A DNA stretch of 12,205 bases from an uncultured Clostridia bacterium (lineage in GTDB: Bacteria > Bacillota_A > Clostridia > Oscillospirales > Oscillospiraceae), in the NCBI GenBank assembly GCA_947166955.1, contig CAMVGI010000016.1, forward strand, positions 1 through 12,205, in the 5' to 3' direction. A model generated the notes under the pieces. The model saw nothing but the letters and a program-made list of their open reading frames with translations. It made no database searches and was not told the DNA's origin. The position numbers and the translations under genes are program-made. Shown in pieces: positions 6,558 through 12,205 of the stretch (positions are counted from its first letter, which is position 1; each line of letters starts with the position of its first letter).

Positions 6558-6935
6558 ATGGCGTTCAACATCAGAATGGGTGTTCCCGAAATGGCGGAGT
6601 TCTGGAACAGCCTGACAGAGAAAAACAGAAACGGCACCGCCAGCAAAGACGAGCAGATAACCTACAAAAAAGTCGGCAAAGCCTTGAAGTTGATTGCGGA
6701 AAATCCGCGCCATCCGGGGCTGCAAACACACGAAATCTCTGCGCTGACAAGACGCTATGATGGCATCAAAGTGTGGCAGTCTTATTTGGAAAACCACACT
6801 CCGCAGGCAGGCCGCATCTTTTGGGTATATGGCCCTGGCCAAAATGATATTACAATTATCGGCGTGGAGCCGCACCCAAACGACAAAGGAAACGCATATA
6901 AGAAAATTACGCTCTCTGATATGAAGAGTGAATAG
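6558..6935 (+). CDS. RelE/ParE-superfamily toxin
   Basis: A 125-residue protein. ATG 6558 has TGAGG (6547-6551) 6 bp upstream, overlapping the antitoxin stop. The core follows the RelE fold: two N-terminal helices (MAEFWNSLTEKN; YKKVGKALKLIAENPRHPGL), then beta-strands YDGIKVWQSYLEN, AGRIFWVYGPGQ and DITIIGVEPHP, and a C-terminal tail with KKITLSDM. The NP..PGL..H segment and the RIFWVYGP strand are the most telling. RelE toxins cleave mRNA on the ribosome, whereas ParE relatives poison gyrase; the sequence does not tell which applies. At 125 residues it is longer than RelE itself, consistent with a clostridial subfamily. The next gene is convergent, and the best terminator for this operon is at 7025-7061. 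Confidence 0.75.
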   Translation: MAFNIRMGVPEMAEFWNSLTEKNRNGTASKDEQITYKKVGKALKLIAENPRHPGLQTHEISALTRRYDGIKVWQSYLENHTPQAGRIFWVYGPGQNDITIIGVEPHPNDKGNAYKKITLSDMKSE

Positions 6936-6958
6936 ATTAGCCTCAAATCAGTTATGAC

Positions 6959-6975
6959 CACTCGATATTCGAGTG
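6959..6975 (+). repeat. Short inverted repeat after the toxin gene
   Basis: CACTCGA (6959-6965) pairs with TCGAGTG (6969-6975) around TAT, 24 bp after the toxin stop. Only AGTTTCATC follows, so it is a poor intrinsic terminator on its own, though it may protect the mRNA end. Confidence 0.45.
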
Positions 6976-7002
6976 AGTTTCATCACACAGTCAACCAAGC
7001 GC

Positions 7003-7431
7003 TCACGCTTCCAGCAGCTCAATTGCCGCCTTGTATTTTTCAAGGCGGCTTTTCGCTTTTTCATCCATTTCGTCCAATCGGCTCAAATCACTGTTGTGCC
7101 GAAGGTCTGCCAGTTTGACAGCTCGGGCGATTGGATTGTTCTTGAGTTTTGCAACATATTCAAGATAGGGAACACCCTTCTTGTGCGTCAAGAGGGCAAG
7201 CGCGTCAGTAACTGTATCGTCAAAGCCCATGCGCGTCAAGTCATCCAGCGTGTAATCTGTATCCTCAACGACGTCATGAAGCAATGCAACTATGGTCGTG
7301 GCTTCATCGGACATCTGCTCGGCAACGTGAATTGGATGAAATACATAGGGGATTCCGCTCTTGTCAACCTGTCCTTGATGTGCTTCGTAGCACAGTTTCA
7401 TAGCCTGTTTCGTTTTAGCAGTATAAATCAT
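7003..7431 (-). CDS. Stand-alone HD-domain (p)ppGpp hydrolase-like protein
   Basis: A 142-residue protein built entirely of an HD-type metal phosphohydrolase domain like the hydrolase half of RelA/SpoT enzymes and MESH1. Visible ligand motifs are H32 in YVFHPIHVAE, H52-D53 with E56-D57 in ALLHDVVEDT, and D109 in KLADLRHN. No synthetase or TGS/ACT regions are present, so if active on alarmones it would remove pyrophosphate from (p)ppGpp; other nucleotide substrates are possible. ATG 7431 overlaps the TGA of a short upstream frame as ATGA, suggesting translational coupling. AAAGGGA about 10 bp upstream is a fair ribosome site. It is the last gene of the minus-strand cluster and converges on the toxin-antitoxin operon. 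Its 3' end contains a hairpin that looks like a plus-strand terminator. Confidence 0.8.
   Translation of the reverse strand: MIYTAKTKQAMKLCYEAHQGQVDKSGIPYVFHPIHVAEQMSDEATTIVALLHDVVEDTDYTLDDLTRMGFDDTVTDALALLTHKKGVPYLEYVAKLKNNPIARAVKLADLRHNSDLSRLDEMDEKAKSRLEKYKAAIELLEA
7025..7061 (+). terminator. Plus-strand intrinsic terminator embedded in the 3' end of the HD gene
   Basis: GCCGCCTTG (7025-7033) pairs perfectly with CAAGGCGGC (7041-7049) around TATTTTT and is followed directly by TTTTCGCTTTTT. Stem plus T tract form a good rho-independent terminator for transcripts leaving the toxin gene at 6935. On the minus strand the same bases encode codons for KYKAAI of the HD protein and are not followed by a T tract. 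Confidence 0.65.
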
Positions 7432-7499
7432 GAGCGCGCCATCCCTTTCAGCTTTTCTTCCTTTATGCGCAAATAAGGCTCAACAACTTCGTTAAACAT
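7428..7499 (-). CDS. 23-codon reading frame overlapping the HD gene start (possible gene remnant)
   Basis: ATG 7499 opens MFNEVVEPYLRIKEEKLKGM followed by ARS and TGA at 7430-7428; the stop shares ATGA with the start of the HD gene. The peptide looks protein-like, with a charged amphipathic helix. The frame continues upstream without a start (GETDLGGK) to a TAA about 27 bp above the ATG. The only strong ribosome-like site, AAGGTGAG, is about 16 bp above the ATG, too far for good use. It may be a leader peptide coupling the HD gene, or the tail of a gene whose 5' part was lost between here and the ArsC-like gene. No family recognised. Confidence 0.3.
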   Translation of the reverse strand: MFNEVVEPYLRIKEEKLKGMARS

Positions 7500-7565
7500 T
7501 TTTCCGCCAAGGTCTGTCTCACCTTTTTAGTGATTCTCTTCTTAATATCCGGAGCGTGCAAAGTC

Positions 7566-7916
7566 TCACAAAACCCGCGCCTTCCATTCCTCTTCCTTGA
7601 ACCCCACCAGCACGAAGCCGTCGCCCACGAGAAGCGGGCGCTTGACGAGCATCCCGTCGGAGGCAAGCAGCTTGAACTGCTCCGCCTCGCTCATGGTCGG
7701 GAGCTTGTCCTTGAGGTGCAGTTCCTGGTATTGAAGCCCGCTGGTGTTGAAGAACTTCTTGAGCGGCAGGCCGCTTTGCTTGTGCCACGCCTTCAGTTCG
7801 GCAAGCGTGGGCCTCTCGTCCTTGATGTGACGCTCGTCATAGGCGACGCCGTTCGCGTCCAGCCACTTCTTTGCCTTCTGGCAGGTCGTGCATTTCGGAT
7901 AGCAGATGAATTGCAT
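7566..7916 (-). CDS. ArsC/Spx-family thioredoxin-fold protein
   Basis: A 116-residue protein with the ArsC/Spx fold: N-terminal strand MQFICYP, redox motif C9-T-T-C12 (PKCTTCQKAKKWL), then DERHIKDERPTLAELKAW, a helix KKFFNTSG and the conserved MLVKRPLLV strand before the C-terminal VGFKEEEW. Spx-type members use the CxxC as a redox switch and bind RNA polymerase, while arsenate reductases use a single N-terminal cysteine. The domain is shorter than Spx (about 131 residues) and most resembles the broad arsenate-reductase-related group of Clostridia whose substrate is not settled. No arsenic transport genes are near. The start is ATG 7916, with GGGAGGA 9 bp upstream. It follows the split-barrel flavin gene by 16 bp, so the two are almost certainly co-transcribed, suggesting a redox or stress role. 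Confidence 0.8.
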   Translation of the reverse strand: MQFICYPKCTTCQKAKKWLDANGVAYDERHIKDERPTLAELKAWHKQSGLPLKKFFNTSGLQYQELHLKDKLPTMSEAEQFKLLASDGMLVKRPLLVGDGFVLVGFKEEEWKARVL

Positions 7917-7932
7917 GATCTTGTCCTCCCTC

Positions 7933-8448
7933 TTATTCCAGATGCTGGCGGCTGCCGAAGCCGTCCTTCTTCAAATCGGAGTCCAGATAGTCAAAGCTCT
8001 TCGGCACGATCTTAATGAGGTTCATGGGTTTCGGGAGCTTTCGGATGGCGTCTGCCGGGATCTTCTTGTGGTCAAGCAGCTTCTGATACTCCTTGCTGAA
8101 CGGCTCGACCATCTCCGCCGTTCCGGTGATCTGCAGGCTTTTGAGCTGCCCGAAACCGCCGTATGGCTCGAAGACGGCAAAGCCGACGTGCTTGTTGTCC
8201 TTGAGGCATTTGAACTTCAACCCGCCCTCAGAGAACAGATAGAGGCAGCCGTCCACATAGTTGTACTCGATGGGCGTGCAGCGCACGAGGTCGGCGCCCG
8301 CCGTCGCCAGCGCGCCCGTGTTGTGCGCGCGGAGGAATGCGTCGATCTTCTCCCGCAGCGCGGCGGGCTCCAGATGGACGGCGTCCTTGTCCTTTTCGAG
8401 CCAATGGTTTGCTGCCTCGTCGTAATCCATTTCCCACGAATCGCTCAT
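7933..8448 (-). CDS. Pyridoxamine 5'-phosphate oxidase-family (flavin split-barrel) protein
   Basis: A 171-residue protein beginning MSDSWEMDYDEAANHWLEKD. The split-barrel starts near residue 35 with FLRAHNTGALATAG, followed by VRCTPIEYNYVDGCLYLFSEGGLKF, VGFAVFEPYGGFGQLKSLQITGTAEMV and a C-terminal MNLIKIVPKSFDYLDSDLKKDGF. This is the pattern of FMN- or F420-binding proteins related to PNPOx that reduce or bind small molecules; the exact substrate cannot be read. It lacks the residues that would make it a vitamin B6 oxidase with confidence, so no gene symbol is given. ATG 8448 has GGAGGG 8 bp upstream. Only 16 bp separate it from the downstream ArsC/Spx-like gene and 30 bp from the upstream TfoX-domain gene. 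Confidence 0.8.
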   Translation of the reverse strand: MSDSWEMDYDEAANHWLEKDKDAVHLEPAALREKIDAFLRAHNTGALATAGADLVRCTPIEYNYVDGCLYLFSEGGLKFKCLKDNKHVGFAVFEPYGGFGQLKSLQITGTAEMVEPFSKEYQKLLDHKKIPADAIRKLPKPMNLIKIVPKSFDYLDSDLKKDGFGSRQHLE

Positions 8449-8478
8449 GCTTTGTTCCCTCCAAACGCGAAATCATTC

Positions 8479-8793
8479 TCATCTGGCTTTTGCGGATTTC
8501 TTTTCCGGAAGTTCAGCATACATGCCATCCAGAAGTTCCGAAATCAGAGCCTTGTCATCAAAACGATCGAATACATGCATCAGTGTCTTTGAGCCTTCAT
8601 ACGGATAACGCAGTTCGGAATCTGCAAGCAGCCTGTCCGACGTCGGCGTTCTCTTCAAAAACACTTCATTCCCGCAAATGTCGCCGATCAGCTTACCGTT
8701 AAAATATACCAGGTATCCGCCCATCATGGGTTTAATGACAATACCGCCGGCTTCGGAAAAAGCCTCACGAACATATTCGTTAAAATCATTCAC
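8479..8793 (-). CDS. TfoX N-terminal domain protein
   Basis: A 104-residue single-domain protein. The TfoX_N pattern is seen in IVIKPMMGGYLVYFNGKLIG, the following ICGNEVFLKRTP and RYPYEGSKTLM, then a C-terminal helical tail KALISELLDGMYAELP and a basic end KKSAKAR. In Haemophilus and Vibrio, TfoX/Sxy activates competence genes. Stand-alone TfoX_N proteins in Firmicutes have no settled function, so a competence role should not be assumed. The start is GTG 8793, because AGGAGG lies at 8807-8802, exactly 8 bp before it; a GTG at 8802 in the same frame overlaps that ribosome site and cannot use it. It sits 51 bp after the membrane-protein gene and 30 bp before the flavin-protein gene. Confidence 0.75.
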   Translation of the reverse strand: MNDFNEYVREAFSEAGGIVIKPMMGGYLVYFNGKLIGDICGNEVFLKRTPTSDRLLADSELRYPYEGSKTLMHVFDRFDDKALISELLDGMYAELPEKKSAKAR

Positions 8794-8801
8794 TATGATC
8801 A

Positions 8802-8807
8802 CCTCCT
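8802..8807 (-). promoter_or_regulatory. Ribosome binding site that fixes the TfoX-domain start
   Basis: AGGAGG on the minus strand (8807-8802) is followed by TGATCATA and GTG at 8793. The longer start candidate GTG 8802 shares its first base with this site, so the shorter protein is the better call. Confidence 0.75.
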
Positions 8808-8844
8808 ACAACCTGGAATTGTTGCTAAAAACAGGCATTCTGTT

Positions 8845-9453
8845 TCATCTATCTCTGAAATGAAGAAAAGATAGTATTCCGATGGGAAGAAAATACACGC
8901 ACCACGCTACAAGAGCGAGCCTTCCGCCGAGACCGTCTCCGCCGGACGACATCTTTGAGAACATTCCCGTCATTGGCATAAACGTGCAGCTGAAGTAGAA
9001 CAATCCATGTATCATCATAAATGCTTTGAGACACTTGTCAGCTTTGTTCTTTGCTTTCATCGAAAGCCCTGTGAAGAAGGTCGAAAGCGCCATGATGCCG
9101 TAGCCGAGCAGGTCGTAGTTGAAGATAAGCCCGCACTTGCCCATCTCTAACAACTTTGCCGCCTGTTCGGTCAGCTGTTCGTTTTTTACCGTGGTCAGCT
9201 GTGTAAAGTAGACCAACATAATAAACACACAGTACACCGCTGCAAGAACCATACCGATATTTGCAGCAACTTTGCGGTCGTGTTCGCATTCATTGTGAAG
9301 GCCTGCCGTCATCATAATAAATCCGAGCGGCAGGATAAGGCACACAAAGAAACTACCCATAGAATAGTTGATTATCAGAAACAGTGCAAACAGAAAAACT
9401 GTCGCCGTTACGATCGCTGAGCCTGCTTTGGGTATCGTTTTGTTCAGATCCAT
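8845..9453 (-). CDS. Unrecognised six-helix integral membrane protein
   Basis: A 202-residue protein with about six hydrophobic segments at residues 10-31, 34-51, 64-87, 108-132, 143-166 and 176-197, joined by short loops. Short charged stretches (NECEHDRK near 54-61, KAKNKADKC near 133-141) mark loop sides. The pattern resembles small clostridial membrane proteins of unknown function. I see no transporter signature, catalytic motif or binding site, so no function is proposed. ATG 9453 has a GAGGAG-type ribosome site 9-13 bp upstream. It lies 53 bp after the WapI-like gene and 51 bp before the TfoX-domain gene. A weak 6-bp AT-rich hairpin with a T run (8829-8845, minus strand) follows the stop and may attenuate transcription slightly. 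Confidence 0.75.
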   Translation of the reverse strand: MDLNKTIPKAGSAIVTATVFLFALFLIINYSMGSFFVCLILPLGFIMMTAGLHNECEHDRKVAANIGMVLAAVYCVFIMLVYFTQLTTVKNEQLTEQAAKLLEMGKCGLIFNYDLLGYGIMALSTFFTGLSMKAKNKADKCLKAFMMIHGLFYFSCTFMPMTGMFSKMSSGGDGLGGRLALVAWCVYFLPIGILSFLHFRDR

Positions 9454-9506
9454 TTACTCTTTCTCCTCGAAATACCGATTTGCGTTTTTCTTACAGGTAT
9501 ATCCTG

Positions 9507-9920
9507 CTACTTGACGTATTTCCCGAAATCGGCATACAAGTCATTCGCGAACTTTTTCAGGATCGTCTGGTCGATCTCGTTTTGGAATTGCAGCCTTTGT
9601 GTAAAGCCGAACCGATTTCCGTTGTCAAGGAAGCCGCTGACTCGGATATGTCCGACTTTATCCGCGGAAAACTCGATATAGCATTCGTCGATATACGGCA
9701 CGGTCAGTCGGACGGAACCGCTCAAGCGCTCATAAAGCCCGCTGAGCTGCATTGCAAATTCCGCAAGGTCGCGGACATCGATGTCCAGCAGCGTCTTCGC
9801 GGAAAAATCATAGCTTGACACGTCAATCATCAAGCTGGTGTTGACGACCTCCCGGAGATCCTCTCTATGGACGATCGGCTTCAGCCTCAGCATGAATTCG
9901 TCTGTTTCGATTTTGTACAT
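9507..9920 (-). CDS. WapI-type immunity-like protein (orphan)
   Basis: A 137-residue protein starting at ATG 9920 with GGGAG upstream. A longer frame to 9974 gives a Cys-rich extension with no ribosome site and is rejected. Visible pattern: YKIETDEFMLRLKPI, VSSYDFSAKTLLDIDVRDLAEFAMQL, GLYERLSGSV, then YIEFSADKVGHIRVSGFLDN and a C-terminal FQNEIDQTILKKFANDL. The order of a domain start, a DL..FA..L..LYE.L.G helix, a GH..VSG strand and a final E.DQT.L..F helix resembles WapI-family immunity proteins, which neutralise WapA-type contact-dependent toxins in Bacillus. No WapA or other polymorphic toxin is visible, so it is either an orphan immunity gene or a family member with another role. The assignment is by remembered pattern and is moderate. 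Confidence 0.55.
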   Translation of the reverse strand: MYKIETDEFMLRLKPIVHREDLREVVNTSLMIDVSSYDFSAKTLLDIDVRDLAEFAMQLSGLYERLSGSVRLTVPYIDECYIEFSADKVGHIRVSGFLDNGNRFGFTQRLQFQNEIDQTILKKFANDLYADFGKYVK

Positions 9921-9977
9921 GATACCACTCCCACAAATCCGTTTTTTCAAACACGCAAGCACACAAAGGAGCAATCA

Positions 9978-10355
9978 TCATTTGTTCTTCCGCACCGGCA
10001 GGATCTCCAGCCAATACCCGTCCGGGTCCTGAATGAAGTAGATGCCCATGGCGGGATTTTCAAAGCAGATGCAGCCCATCGACTCATGCAACGCGTGCGC
10101 CGCGTCGAAGTCATCCGTGCGGAACGCGAGGTGGAACTCCTCCTCGCCGAGGTCGTATTTCTGCGGATGATCCCGAAGCCAGGTCAGCTCCAGTTCGAAA
10201 TCCGCCTCCTCGTTTGCGAGGAAGCAAATGATGTGCGCGCTGTCCGGCGCTTCCTTGCGGCGCACCTCGTGGAGACCGAGCGCCTTTTCGTAAAATGCCA
10301 GCGACCTGTCCAGATCGGTCACGTTGAAGTTTTCGTGGATCATTTTGAACTTCAT
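9978..10355 (-). CDS. Glyoxalase I-like VOC-family protein
   Basis: A 125-residue protein with ATG 10355 and AAGGAG 9 bp upstream. A GTG at 10379 in frame would bury that ribosome site and is rejected. The single vicinal-oxygen-chelate domain has two beta-alpha-beta-beta-beta halves (NFNVTDLDRSLAFYEKALGL; HLAFRTDDFDAAHALHESMG). The four metal ligands expected for glyoxalase I are present: H7, E56, H75 and E117 (the last in DPDGYWLEIL). The length is right for the bacterial Ni-type enzyme, about 130 residues. Glyoxalase I isomerises the methylglyoxal-thiol hemithioacetal to a lactoyl-thioester. Clostridia often lack glutathione, so the thiol is unknown, and a related VOC role cannot be excluded. 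It lies 20 bp after the small 62-residue gene. Confidence 0.8.
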   Translation of the reverse strand: MKFKMIHENFNVTDLDRSLAFYEKALGLHEVRRKEAPDSAHIICFLANEEADFELELTWLRDHPQKYDLGEEEFHLAFRTDDFDAAHALHESMGCICFENPAMGIYFIQDPDGYWLEILPVRKNK

Positions 10356-10375
10356 CGTCGCACGCTCCTTTTCGC

Positions 10376-10564
10376 TCACTTTTTGACGCCCGGGGCTTCC
10401 GTGATCCGGGGTGTGATCTTGCGTTCGGGATCGTAGGGCAGGCTGTTCAGCACACAGTCGTAGAGGATGTTGATCACCTCGAGCTCCTGCCTGCCGTCAA
10501 ACTCTGCAAGCGGGAAGTCCGCCCCGAAAATCTCTTTGTACTGCAAAAGCAATAATTCCAGCAT
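10376..10564 (-). CDS. Small conserved-looking protein of unknown function
   Basis: A 62-residue protein, MLELLLLQYKEIFGADFPLA..., ending ITEAPGVKK. ATG 10564 is preceded by GGGAGG at 4 bp, a little close; a TTG at 10576 would overlap that site and is unlikely. The N-terminal half is an amphipathic helix, the middle has an acidic stretch (EFDGRQELEVINILYD), and the end is Pro-rich. It has no signal peptide, membrane segment or recognised motif. Its position between the exonuclease gene (33 bp gap) and the glyoxalase-like gene (20 bp gap), with G/C-rich third positions, supports it as a real gene in the cluster. Confidence 0.6.
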   Translation of the reverse strand: MLELLLLQYKEIFGADFPLAEFDGRQELEVINILYDCVLNSLPYDPERKITPRITEAPGVKK

Positions 10565-10597
10565 AGTTCCTCCCAATTCGTTCTTTCTCCGTGCCTT

Positions 10598-11167
10598 TCA
10601 GCGTGCGTAGCTGCTGACCGTGCGCAAGTGCAACAGATCGTAGGTGCGTATGTACGGGCGGACACTCGCGCCACCGTCCAGATAGTGCAGCATAATCTCC
10701 GCGCAGGCGCGGCTGTCGCTTCCGGCGTGGTGGTGCTCCAGTTCCACGCCGAGGTGATCGCAGATCGTGTTCAGCTTGTGGTTCGGCAGCTCGGGCAGCA
10801 ATCGCCGCCCCATCTGGCAGGTGCAGGCGTAATGCGCGGCGGGCTTCCAAAGGATACCGTAATCCAGCAGACACTTGGCGAGCACCGACATGTCGAACGG
10901 CGCGTTGTGCGCGATCAGCAGCCCGCTGCTCATCACCAGCTCCAGTTCCCGCCACAGCTCCGGGAAAGTTGGCGCGTCCGCCACCGATTCCGGCGTGACG
11001 CCGGTGAGGTCGATGTTGAACCAATCGAAGTGCGTCTCGGGATTCACGAGCGAGTAGAACTCATCGACGATCGCACCGTCCTCAATGACGCTCACGCCGA
11101 TGGCGCTCATGCGGTTGTTGGCATAGTTCGGCGTTTCCACGTCGAAGGCAATGTATCTCTCTGACAT
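10598..11167 (-). CDS. DEDDh-type 3'-5' exonuclease (DnaQ-like)
   Basis: A 189-residue protein with one RNase-H-fold exonuclease domain. Catalytic motifs are Exo I D9/E11 in IAFDVET, Exo II D92 in AHNAPFDMSVL, and Exo III H146/D151 in HHAGSDSRACA, making the DEDDh set complete. Such proteins remove 3' nucleotides; they include the DNA polymerase III epsilon proofreading subunit and stand-alone repair or RNA-trimming enzymes. Here no polymerase domain or clear epsilon C-terminal clamp motif is seen, so a stand-alone role is more likely. ATG 11167 has AGGA about 8 bp upstream. It follows the UvrA-like gene by only 14 bp, suggesting co-transcription and a joint link to DNA damage, which is inference. 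Confidence 0.85.
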   Translation of the reverse strand: MSERYIAFDVETPNYANNRMSAIGVSVIEDGAIVDEFYSLVNPETHFDWFNIDLTGVTPESVADAPTFPELWRELELVMSSGLLIAHNAPFDMSVLAKCLLDYGILWKPAAHYACTCQMGRRLLPELPNHKLNTICDHLGVELEHHHAGSDSRACAEIMLHYLDGGASVRPYIRTYDLLHLRTVSSYAR

Positions 11168-11181
11168 AGCTTGTTCCTGTT

Positions 11182-12205
11182 TTATAAAAAACTGCCGGTC
11201 ACGCTCTCCGGATTCGCCGCAATCTCCCGCGGCGTTCCCGCCGCAACGACTCTGCCGCCGTGTACGCCGCCGCCCGGCCCCATGTCAATGAGGTAATCCG
11301 CGTTCCGTATCACGTCCAGATCGTGCTCAATCACGATAACGGTCGCCCCGTTGTCGATCAGGCGCTGGAATACCTGCAGCAGCGTTTCCACATCCAGCGG
11401 GTGCAATCCGATGGTCGGCTCGTCGAACACGAAGATCGTGTCGGACTGGCCCTTCCCCATCTCGCTGGCGAGCTTCAAGCGCTGCGCTTCGCCGCCGGAC
11501 AGGCTCGGCGTTTCTTCGCCCAGCGTGAGGTACCCCAGCCCCAGCTCGTGCAGCACCCGGAGCCTGCGCTCCACCAGCGGAAGATCCGCGCAGGCGTTCA
11601 GCGCCTCGTCCACGCTCATGTCCATCAGTTCCGGGAGCGTATATCCGGTTTCCGCTTTCTTTGGGATTCTGCGGATCAGGCTTGCCTCTTTTGCGTAGCG
11701 GGAACCGCCGCAATCCGGGCAGGGAATATCCACGTCGGGCAGGAATTGCACGTCCAGACTGATGGTCCCCGTACCGTCGCAGGTCGGGCAGCGGAGCTTT
11801 CCGGTGTTGTAGGAGAAGTCGCCCGCCTTGTATCCCTTCGCCTTGGCGTCGGCGCTTCGCGCGTACACCTTGCGCAGTTCATCGTGAATGTCCGCGTACG
11901 TGGCGACGGTGGAGCGGACGTTGATGCCGATGGGCGTGGCGTCGATCAGTTTGACCTGCCGAATCCCGTCCGCGGAGACGGACTTCACATGCGCCGGCGG
12001 CTTCTCGCCTTTGATTTCCGCCGAAAGCGCGGGGATCAGGCTCTCCAGGATCATGGTGGTTTTTCCCGAGCCGGAAACCCCCGTGACCGCGATCAGGCGT
12101 CCCTTTGGGAAGTCAACTTCCAGCGGCTGTACGGTGTGAATTTCCGAGGTGGATAAATGGATCGTGCCGAGGGAGAACAGCTCCTCGGGCTGCACGCCGT
12201 GTCCC
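11182..12205 (-). CDS. UvrA-like ABC ATPase, C-terminal half (5' end beyond window)
   Basis: The frame is open through the right edge; the first residues seen are GHGVQPEELF. Numbered from V at 12195, it shows Walker A GVSGSGKTT (39-47), a zinc finger C136-x2-C139-x19-C159-x2-C162, the ABC signature LSGGEAQ (232-238), Walker B IFVFDEP (254-260) and the H-loop E290-H291. The arrangement (zinc finger, FLPDV, signature, GPGGG..GG..VAAGTP end) is that of the second nucleotide-binding half of UvrA. Canonical UvrA scans DNA for lesions with UvrB. This copy differs from the usual UvrA text (IDATPIGINVRSTVATYADIHDEL, TGKLRCPTCDGTG), which suggests a UvrA paralogue of the kind sometimes linked to drug tolerance instead of the housekeeping uvrA. 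The missing N-terminal half would tell whether the UvrB-binding domain is present. Confidence 0.85.
   Translation of the reverse strand, partial: GHGVQPEELFSLGTIHLSTSEIHTVQPLEVDFPKGRLIAVTGVSGSGKTTMILESLIPALSAEIKGEKPPAHVKSVSADGIRQVKLIDATPIGINVRSTVATYADIHDELRKVYARSADAKAKGYKAGDFSYNTGKLRCPTCDGTGTISLDVQFLPDVDIPCPDCGGSRYAKEASLIRRIPKKAETGYTLPELMDMSVDEALNACADLPLVERRLRVLHELGLGYLTLGEETPSLSGGEAQRLKLASEMGKGQSDTIFVFDEPTIGLHPLDVETLLQVFQRLIDNGATVIVIEHDLDVIRNADYLIDMGPGGGVHGGRVVAAGTPREIAANPESVTGSFL

Noticed and set aside
8829..8845. Small AT-rich hairpin after the membrane-protein gene as a terminator (minus strand)
   Set aside because: The stem is only 6 bp and weak, and downstream genes continue closely on the same strand; it is unlikely to end transcription.

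Overview
The window looks like chromosomal DNA of a fairly GC-rich Gram-positive Firmicute, most likely a gut-type clostridium (Oscillospiraceae or a related order). This is inferred from strong GGAGG-type ribosome binding sites, G/C-rich third codon positions, a giant secreted protein with YDG repeats and C-terminal SLH domains, and a RelE-type toxin pair of a kind common in Clostridia. No rRNA, tRNA, CRISPR array, complete insertion sequence or replication origin is visible.

Layout. (1) 1-143 (+) is the 3' end of a probable TetR-type regulator. (2) 174-5802 (+) is one very large cell-surface protein gene: signal peptide, InlB-like repeat, two tandem beta-helix modules, three YDG repeats, a second InlB-like repeat, a Big_2 Ig-like domain, a Ser/Thr-rich linker and three SLH domains. 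A frameshift near 4671-4681 cuts it into a secreted but unanchored N-terminal part (174-4922) and an SLH-bearing C-terminal part (about 4681-5802). A 15-bp hairpin terminator follows. (3) 5885-6306 is a mosaic intergenic region: a short minus-strand gene remnant, then three perfect inverted repeats within about 155 bp, then a textbook promoter (TTGACA, 17 bp, TATAAT). (4) 6307-6935 (+) is a two-gene toxin-antitoxin operon (AbrB-like antitoxin, RelE-like toxin). Its best terminator candidate lies inside the 3' end of the convergent neighbour. (5) 7003-12205 (-) is a long same-strand cluster. In transcription order it holds a UvrA-like ATPase (cut by the window end), a DEDDh exonuclease, a small unknown protein, a glyoxalase I-like enzyme, a WapI-type immunity-like protein, a six-helix membrane protein, a TfoX N-domain protein, a split-barrel flavin protein, an ArsC/Spx-like thioredoxin-fold protein, a 23-codon reading frame and a stand-alone HD-domain (p)ppGpp hydrolase-like protein. 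Gaps are 14-66 bp, with one ATGA overlap.

Working together. The minus-strand genes read as a loose housekeeping and stress set (DNA processing, methylglyoxal detoxification, redox, alarmone turnover). They are not parts of one evident pathway. The toxin-antitoxin pair has its own promoter and a palindrome at the expected transcription start, so it probably regulates itself. I see no convincing novel multi-gene defence system. The points most worth following are the frameshift in the surface protein, the triple-hairpin element before the toxin-antitoxin promoter, and the terminator embedded in the convergent gene.
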